Positions 4,815 to 8,868 of a DNA stretch of 8,868 nucleotides are shown in pieces. The notes beneath the pieces were generated by a model that saw only the letters and a program-made list of their open reading frames with translations, searched no databases and was not told the DNA's origin. The position numbers and the translations under genes were made by a program. Numbering within the stretch: position 1 is the stretch's first letter; each line of letters starts with the position of its first letter. Source of the DNA: Burkholderiales bacterium (lineage in GTDB: Bacteria > Pseudomonadota > Gammaproteobacteria > Burkholderiales > Casimicrobiaceae); the NCBI GenBank assembly GCA_025354075.1, contig JANXNO010000563.1:1-8868 (forward strand). Reading direction: 5' to 3'.

Positions 4815-7100
4815 ATGTCTGCTTCATCCACTAACCCTGTTCGGGGCCTCGCGTTGTTGATACGACTTTTAGTCGTACTGATGGCGTTCGCCACTGCGAG
4901 CGCCTTCGCTCAGGATATGGGCAACACGCTTACGACCAATCAGTCGTTGAACGTTAATCAGTCTTTACGCTCCACCAACAAACAGTACAAGCTGGTGATG
5001 CAGGGCGATGGCAATCTCGCGCTTTACCGCGAGCCGTCAACCTACCTCTGGGGCACCGGGGCGACGGGAGGGCGACGCGCGGTCATTCAGGGTGACGGCA
5101 ATCTGTGTATGTACACGGCGGCAGGTGCAGGTGCGTGGTGCAACTACAGCAATGGTGCGGTAGGCGACTATTACGTGATGCTGCGTGACAGCGGTGACCT
5201 GGAGATTTATCGGGGAACACCCGCCAACACGGGCGCTTCAACACTGGTCTGGACAACGCTGCTTGATGCCGGCTACTACAACGAGCGCTACCCCGACCTT
5301 AAAAACGCGTTTAACGGCGATGCACGTCGCTTGATGGATCACTGGATCACGTATGGTCGTTTTGAAGACCGCTCCCCGAGAACCGGTATCAGCGATCAAG
5401 GGCGGGTCAATGCTACGAGCGTTGGCCTGGACACTGTGTACTACGCCAACAAGTATCCTGACCTCAAGAACGCATTCGGATTCAATGCGCAAAAGCTCTA
5501 TGAGCACTGGATGACGTATGGTCGCCCCGAGGGCCGCTATCCGAGCAAATCGATTGACGACTTTTTGACGCCACCTCCACGTTCGGCGCACTTGCGTGAC
5601 GTCATGCGCACGGGCGACTGGCTGCGCGAAGGCGAACGCATGATGTCATCGGACGGGAAGTATCGTCTGGATCTTCAGCCTGACGGGCAGTTTGTGATCT
5701 ATCAGGGCACGCCGAGTGACTCAAGCCGCCGCTGGTTCCGCAATTCGCGAGGTTTTCCGACCAACCAGCCCTACTTCATCAGCATGCAGCCAGACGGCCA
5801 TTTGTGCGAATACATCGGCACCGGACCTGCCGATAACCGCGGCTTTATTGGCTGCACGCCGGAGGGTGCAGGCGGCCCGATTGGTCGCTACTTCGCTGCG
5901 CTGCAGACGGATGGCAATCTCGCTATCTACAAGGGCGGCGGACCGGCTGACAATCGCGGCTGGATCTGGGATCGCATCACCACTAAACCATCCAGCAGCA
6001 ATATCTTCCAGCAAGCCGCTGAATCGGTGAAGACCTTCGTGGTCAATACCGCCAACACAGTGGCCAGTGGCACGGCGGGCGCTGCCAACACCGTTGCCGC
6101 AGGCACAGCGGCCGCCGCCAACGATCTGAAGCGAGAAGCCGAAGCAGGTGCTGCTGCCGCCAAGGCCGCTGCTGAAGCCGCCGCCGCCGCCGTCGCCGCG
6201 GCCAGCAAGGTGGCACTGAACGCTACCGTCAACACCGCAAATAAAGTAGCCAACACGACCGAAGCGGTCGCTGTAACCGTAGGCCGAAGTGTTGAAAACG
6301 GCACGCAGGTTGTCGGCAAAGAGATCATCAAGAATGGTGAGATTGTCGGCTACGCGGTGGCGAACCTGGCGGTCGACGCGTGGAATTTGCTCAAGGGCAG
6401 CTGTGGCGTCATAGGGCGCAAAGTGTTTCCGATTGATCCGTACTTTCAGGGGTTCAAGCAGATCACTGGCGTGGTCAATACCTACGGCGGCTTTGTGCCC
6501 GGTAGCGCCGAACTGAAGAAGGCTACCGATCAAGCGAACCAGTGCTTTGAGTGGGCGCAAGACGGCTTCTATTGCGCGTTCCCGGCAGAGATCGAAAAGA
6601 TCGTCAGCCAGTCGGCCACCATTCCAGGCAATCTGCTGAACCTCGCCACCCGCGTATTCAACGAAGCAAAAACGCAGGAATGTTTGATTGCCGGTGCGGC
6701 GACCGTGACGTTCGGCGCCATGGGCTTGCAGGTGTGCGCGCTGGGCAAAGTGGTGGTCACTGATGCGCAAAAGGCATTTGCCTGTTTTTCAGCGGCCGAG
6801 GCGAAGGGGGTGATGAAAAAGTTCTACACGCCGGTGGCCCAAGCTGGAGAAAAAGCCAATCCGACCACGTTCCCGAACCAGGCTTCATGCAACGGTATTG
6901 GCGAACTCGCGTTTAGCGTCGCTGAAGCCATCGTGACCGATGGCCTGAGCAAAGAGGCCGCAGCCGCGAAAAAAGCAGGCAAGAGCAACACCGTTGCCAT
7001 CGTCGCCGACCAACTGCGCACGGTCTACAAGATCGCGGCAGCGGGTGCGAACTACGACCAGATCATGGGTGAACTTGAGACGATGCCCGAGTGTAAGTAG
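4815..7100 (+). CDS. Exported tandem B-lectin (beta-prism II) protein with unknown C-terminal domain
   Basis: A 761-residue protein with a Sec signal peptide (hydrophobic core ~11-26, cleavage likely ATASAFA|QD after residue 32). Residues ~34-146 and ~260-390 are two bulb-type mannose-binding lectin domains. Each has three copies of the Q-x-D-x-N-x-V-x-Y sugar-site motif, at 63, 92, 124 and at 288, 325, 364. QGDGNLALY, QGDGNLCMY and QTDGNLAIY keep the key Q, D, N and Y; the other three are degenerate. The middle motif of each domain carries a paired Cys (C98/C109, C331/C347), probably a disulfide. Between them lie two 55-residue-spaced repeats (YYNERYPDLKNAF, then HWITYGR). Residues ~396-500 are Ala-rich and helical. 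The last ~260 residues contain eight Cys and match nothing I know. LlpA-type bacteriocins also use tandem lectin domains but are much shorter. An adhesin or glycan-binding effector is plausible; function is unproven. Confidence 0.85.
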   Translation: MSASSTNPVRGLALLIRLLVVLMAFATASAFAQDMGNTLTTNQSLNVNQSLRSTNKQYKLVMQGDGNLALYREPSTYLWGTGATGGRRAVIQGDGNLCMYTAAGAGAWCNYSNGAVGDYYVMLRDSGDLEIYRGTPANTGASTLVWTTLLDAGYYNERYPDLKNAFNGDARRLMDHWITYGRFEDRSPRTGISDQGRVNATSVGLDTVYYANKYPDLKNAFGFNAQKLYEHWMTYGRPEGRYPSKSIDDFLTPPPRSAHLRDVMRTGDWLREGERMMSSDGKYRLDLQPDGQFVIYQGTPSDSSRRWFRNSRGFPTNQPYFISMQPDGHLCEYIGTGPADNRGFIGCTPEGAGGPIGRYFAALQTDGNLAIYKGGGPADNRGWIWDRITTKPSSSNIFQQAAESVKTFVVNTANTVASGTAGAANTVAAGTAAAANDLKREAEAGAAAAKAAAEAAAAAVAAASKVALNATVNTANKVANTTEAVAVTVGRSVENGTQVVGKEIIKNGEIVGYAVANLAVDAWNLLKGSCGVIGRKVFPIDPYFQGFKQITGVVNTYGGFVPGSAELKKATDQANQCFEWAQDGFYCAFPAEIEKIVSQSATIPGNLLNLATRVFNEAKTQECLIAGAATVTFGAMGLQVCALGKVVVTDAQKAFACFSAAEAKGVMKKFYTPVAQAGEKANPTTFPNQASCNGIGELAFSVAEAIVTDGLSKEAAAAKKAGKSNTVAIVADQLRTVYKIAAAGANYDQIMGELETMPECK
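5268..5550 (+). repeat. Two-copy coding repeat between the lectin domains
   Basis: Two segments, near 5274 and 5439 and offset by exactly 165 nt (55 codons), encode Y-Y-x(3)-YPDLKNAF followed by L-x(2)-HW-x-TYGR-x-E-x-R. Similar YxxxNPDV/HYxxxGxxEGR modules occur singly or in tandem in secreted and Ca-binding-type bacterial proteins. Here they form the hinge between the two beta-prism domains. The DNA has diverged more than the protein, so the duplication is old and selected. Confidence 0.8.
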
Positions 7101-7116
7101 CGCAAGTGGTGACCGG

Positions 7117-7150
7117 CAGTTTCAGCCGTTTTAAGGCTGAACCTGTTTTT
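7117..7150 (+). terminator. Strong intrinsic terminator of the lectin gene
   Basis: TTCAGCC (7121-7127) pairs with GGCTGAA (7135-7141) around a 7-nt loop. The stem extends past a single T/C mismatch by CAG (7117-7119) with CTG (7143-7145), giving ten pairs, and T5 follows (7146-7150). It begins 16 nt after the TAG stop of the lectin gene (7098-7100) and should separate its transcription from the downstream gene. Confidence 0.9.
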
Positions 7151-7219
7151 GTAGGAGTGCTCAGGGCGCGATCAGCACGTTGTCTTCGACGGGGTGATCG
7201 CGGTCAGAGCCGCTCCTAC
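7151..7219. repeat. REP-like palindromic element with GTAG/CTAC boundaries
   Basis: An imperfect inverted repeat has a left arm at 7151-7174 starting GTAGGAGTGCTC and ending GCGATCA, and a right arm at 7195-7219 that is its near complement, starting TGATCGCGG and ending GCTCCTAC. The spacer is 20 nt. The GTAG tetranucleotide at the hairpin foot is the mark of REP elements mobilised by RAYT (TnpA_REP) transposases; GTAGGAGCGGCTC-type arms are common in some proteobacteria. It abuts the T-run of the terminator exactly, a usual REP location at the 3' end of transcription units. No RAYT gene is present in the window. Confidence 0.8.
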
Positions 7220-7275
7220 CGGTCAATTAGTCTGGTGATCCGGGCACGGCCCAAGTATTTGTATTCATATTTTGT

Positions 7276-7280
7276 AGGGG
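7276..7280 (+). promoter_or_regulatory. Ribosome-binding site for the secretin-like lipoprotein
   Basis: AGGGG lies eight bases before ATG 7289, which supports that start. The 50 bases upstream are AT-rich (TATTTGTATTCATATTTTG) and could hold a promoter, but no clear -35/-10 pair stands out. Confidence 0.65.
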
Positions 7281-7288
7281 CATAAATC

Positions 7289-8868
7289 ATGTTTGTACGC
7301 ACACGATTCGTCGGTAGTGTTTCGTCGAGAAAATCCGCCATTGCGCTGGCCGTAGCGATCAGCTTGTCGGGTTGCGGAACGATGCAGCACGTTTCCGACT
7401 CATCGTCATCTTCATCAGCAGCATTTATCCCGCTGCCGATTGCAGACAAGACAGAAAAACTCGCTACATCGATTCAACGCGTCAAGCTGACCACCGCGTC
7501 GCGCCAGCTCGCGGCCGAAGGCGTCAAAGCGCTCGACGCGCGCAAATTCAAGCAGGCAAACGATCTGTTCAATCTGGCGTTGAAGACTGATCTGAACAGC
7601 TCCTACCTGCATTTCCTGAATGCACTGACCTATCACTACCGCGCGCTTGAAGGCGAGAGCACGTTGTTCACATTGGCCGAGCAGGGCTATGAGATGGCAG
7701 TGCAGTTTGACGGCAGTAATGCGACTGCCCGACACTTTCGCGGGTTGATGCACCTGGATCGTCGCGAATATTCGCAGGCACAGCATCATTTGACTGAAGC
7801 TGCTCTTTACACCAAAGACGACCCTGAGTTGTTGTACGACCTTGCGGTTGCGGCCTATCACAACAAAGACGCCAAGTCGGCATTCGCGGCGTTGCAGGGC
7901 TTGCAGGCGTTGGGTGTGCAGTCGGGCGGAGAGCTCAAGACGCTGCGCAGTCTGGCGATATCGGCCGCGTCGCTCGGCGACTCGAAACGTGCCGGTGATT
8001 ACCTGAACGAATTGCGCCAATCGGGTGCGACGACCAACGAGTCAAATTTTGTGGCGCGCCGCCTGGATAGCTGGAATAGCGGTTACGAAACCGAGATGTT
8101 GAAGACGCAATTTGGCGCACGGCCCGTGGTGCCGCCGACAGGTGGCTATGTTCCACAAACCGGCACGCCGGGCCAGTCAGGGTTGCCAGGACAAGGTGGT
8201 TTGCCGGGGCAGACGGGCTTACCGGGCGCGCAGGGGTTTGGCGCCGGTGGCCTGGCAATGAGTCAGGGTGGGCTGGCTGGAGCGGGCGGATTTGTTGACA
8301 AACAAATGGTGATGGTTGACGTGGTCATCGTCTCGTCCGAGGACGACAACTCAAACACCATGGGCGTCAATCTGCTTGACGGCTTGAAGGCGCAATTTGG
8401 CAGCACGACGGGTACGCCGGCATGGAGTCGCACCAACAACCAGGTGTTTGATGCGTTGACCAACACAGTGACTGCAGCAGGGCGCACGATTACTCGCTCC
8501 ATTGGCATCGCGGGCATCAATTACACGATGAATATCGCCAATGCCAGCGAGCGCCGCGCTGAAGTGCTGGCGCGTCCAACGTTGGTCGCACTGGCTGGGC
8601 AAACCTCGCAGTTTTTCTCTGGCGTCGACGTGATCGGGGCGGCGGTGTCGAGCGGGCAGGGCAGCTCGGTTCAAGTACAGAAAGAAGTGGGCGTGCGGTT
8701 GGCCGTAACGCCGGAATTTTTGCCGGACAATCTGATCCGATTGCAAATCGTTGCAGAGCGTACCTTTTTGACCAACCCAAGCTCCAACGTGGTGTTTGAT
8801 TTCCGTCTCGACACCACCAAAACAATCGTCAACGCCAACGTCGCGATGCGCTTCGGCGAGACGCTGAT
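7289..8868 (+). CDS. TPR-collagen-like-secretin lipoprotein (3' end outside window)
   Basis: An open frame of at least 526 residues with no stop before the window ends. It starts with a lipoprotein signal: basic N-terminus, hydrophobic stretch, and lipobox L26-S-G-C29, so it is probably lipid-anchored to the outer membrane. A Ser-rich tether follows. Residues ~74-230 are helical TPR-like repeats (LAAEGVKALDARKFKQA, FRGLMHLDRREYSQA, LLYDLAVAAYHNKDA). Residues 292-318 are nine Gly-X-Y triplets. From about residue 335 a secretin domain begins: QMVMVDVVIVSSEDD with a following MGVNLL matches the first strand (consensus VLVEAVIAEV-x(6)-LGV), and ERRAEVLARPTLVALAGQTSQFFSG at ~421-445 matches the secretin core (consensus ARPTL-G-x-A-F-x-G). 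Secretins are the multimeric outer-membrane channels of type II/III secretion, type IV and Tad pili. The usual N0/N1 periplasmic domains are not seen. The specific system cannot be named from this fragment. Confidence 0.85.
   Translation, partial: MFVRTRFVGSVSSRKSAIALAVAISLSGCGTMQHVSDSSSSSSAAFIPLPIADKTEKLATSIQRVKLTTASRQLAAEGVKALDARKFKQANDLFNLALKTDLNSSYLHFLNALTYHYRALEGESTLFTLAEQGYEMAVQFDGSNATARHFRGLMHLDRREYSQAQHHLTEAALYTKDDPELLYDLAVAAYHNKDAKSAFAALQGLQALGVQSGGELKTLRSLAISAASLGDSKRAGDYLNELRQSGATTNESNFVARRLDSWNSGYETEMLKTQFGARPVVPPTGGYVPQTGTPGQSGLPGQGGLPGQTGLPGAQGFGAGGLAMSQGGLAGAGGFVDKQMVMVDVVIVSSEDDNSNTMGVNLLDGLKAQFGSTTGTPAWSRTNNQVFDALTNTVTAAGRTITRSIGIAGINYTMNIANASERRAEVLARPTLVALAGQTSQFFSGVDVIGAAVSSGQGSSVQVQKEVGVRLAVTPEFLPDNLIRLQIVAERTFLTNPSSNVVFDFRLDTTKTIVNANVAMRFGETL
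8162..8242 (+). repeat. Collagen-like Gly-X-Y coding repeat (nine triplets)
   Basis: Nine consecutive triplets encode G-T-P, G-Q-S, G-L-P, G-Q-G, G-L-P, G-Q-T, G-L-P, G-A-Q and G-F-G. The G-L-P/G-Q-x alternation gives an 18-nt period in the DNA, which may vary in copy number. It forms the linker between the TPR and secretin domains and is flanked by further Gly-rich sequence. Confidence 0.85.

Noticed and set aside
4481..4894. Minus-strand frame over the intergenic region, Arg-rich (137 codons)
   Set aside because: It has no recognisable domain and spans the hairpins and the start of the lectin gene; its Arg-rich translation fits non-coding structured DNA.
6100..6210. GCC-rich low-complexity tract as a tandem repeat or CRISPR-like array
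   Set aside because: It encodes the Ala-rich helix of the lectin protein in frame with no constant-length repeats or spacers, so codon composition explains it.
5721..6770. Long minus-strand open frame (349 codons) opposite the lectin gene
   Set aside because: It is antisense to a protein with a clear signal peptide and lectin motifs, and its translation (His/Gly/Ala-rich, no recognisable domain) is typical of a GC-rich shadow frame.

Overview
The window (8,868 bp, GC-rich apart from one AT-rich intergenic stretch) looks like the chromosome of a Gram-negative bacterium, probably a beta- or gammaproteobacterium. The support is an RND efflux pump, a lipoprotein secretin, signal peptides for export to the periplasm, and a REP-type palindrome with GTAG/CTAC boundaries. 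The genus cannot be fixed from sequence reading alone. All supported genes lie on the + strand; the long minus-strand frames are shadows of coding sequence.

Layout. 1-332: C-terminal end of an RND (AcrB-like) efflux permease. 444-1715: an Nramp-superfamily transporter whose TM6 metal-binding signature is non-canonical. 1737-2411 and 2425-4335: a LuxR/NarL-type response regulator followed by a seven-TM, DISM-like sensor histidine kinase, forming a two-component operon. 4336-4814: a 479-bp intergenic region rich in dyads, with four tandem AT-rich inverted repeats, a roughly 90-nt region that can fold as a three-way-junction RNA, and a textbook intrinsic terminator 22 nt upstream of the next start codon. 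4815-7100: a 761-residue exported protein with two B-lectin (beta-prism II) domains, a pair of YPDL/HW..YGR repeats between them, a long Ala-rich helical segment and a Cys-containing C-terminal domain that I do not recognise. 7117-7219: a strong terminator followed directly by a REP-like palindrome. 7289 to the window end: a lipoprotein with an N-terminal TPR-like domain, a collagen-like Gly-X-Y linker and a secretin domain; it runs off the window.

How the parts may work together. The regulator and kinase should act as a sensor pair; their target is unknown, but the heavily structured intergenic region and the lectin gene are directly downstream. The lectin protein is exported to the periplasm and sits beside an outer-membrane secretin of unusual domain order. 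A surface-adhesion or lectin-secretion locus is therefore plausible, but this is inference: a terminator and a REP element separate the two genes, so they are not a simple operon.

Most noteworthy are (i) the leader of the lectin gene, organised like an RNA-controlled attenuator, (ii) the lectin protein's architecture, and (iii) the TPR-collagen-secretin lipoprotein.
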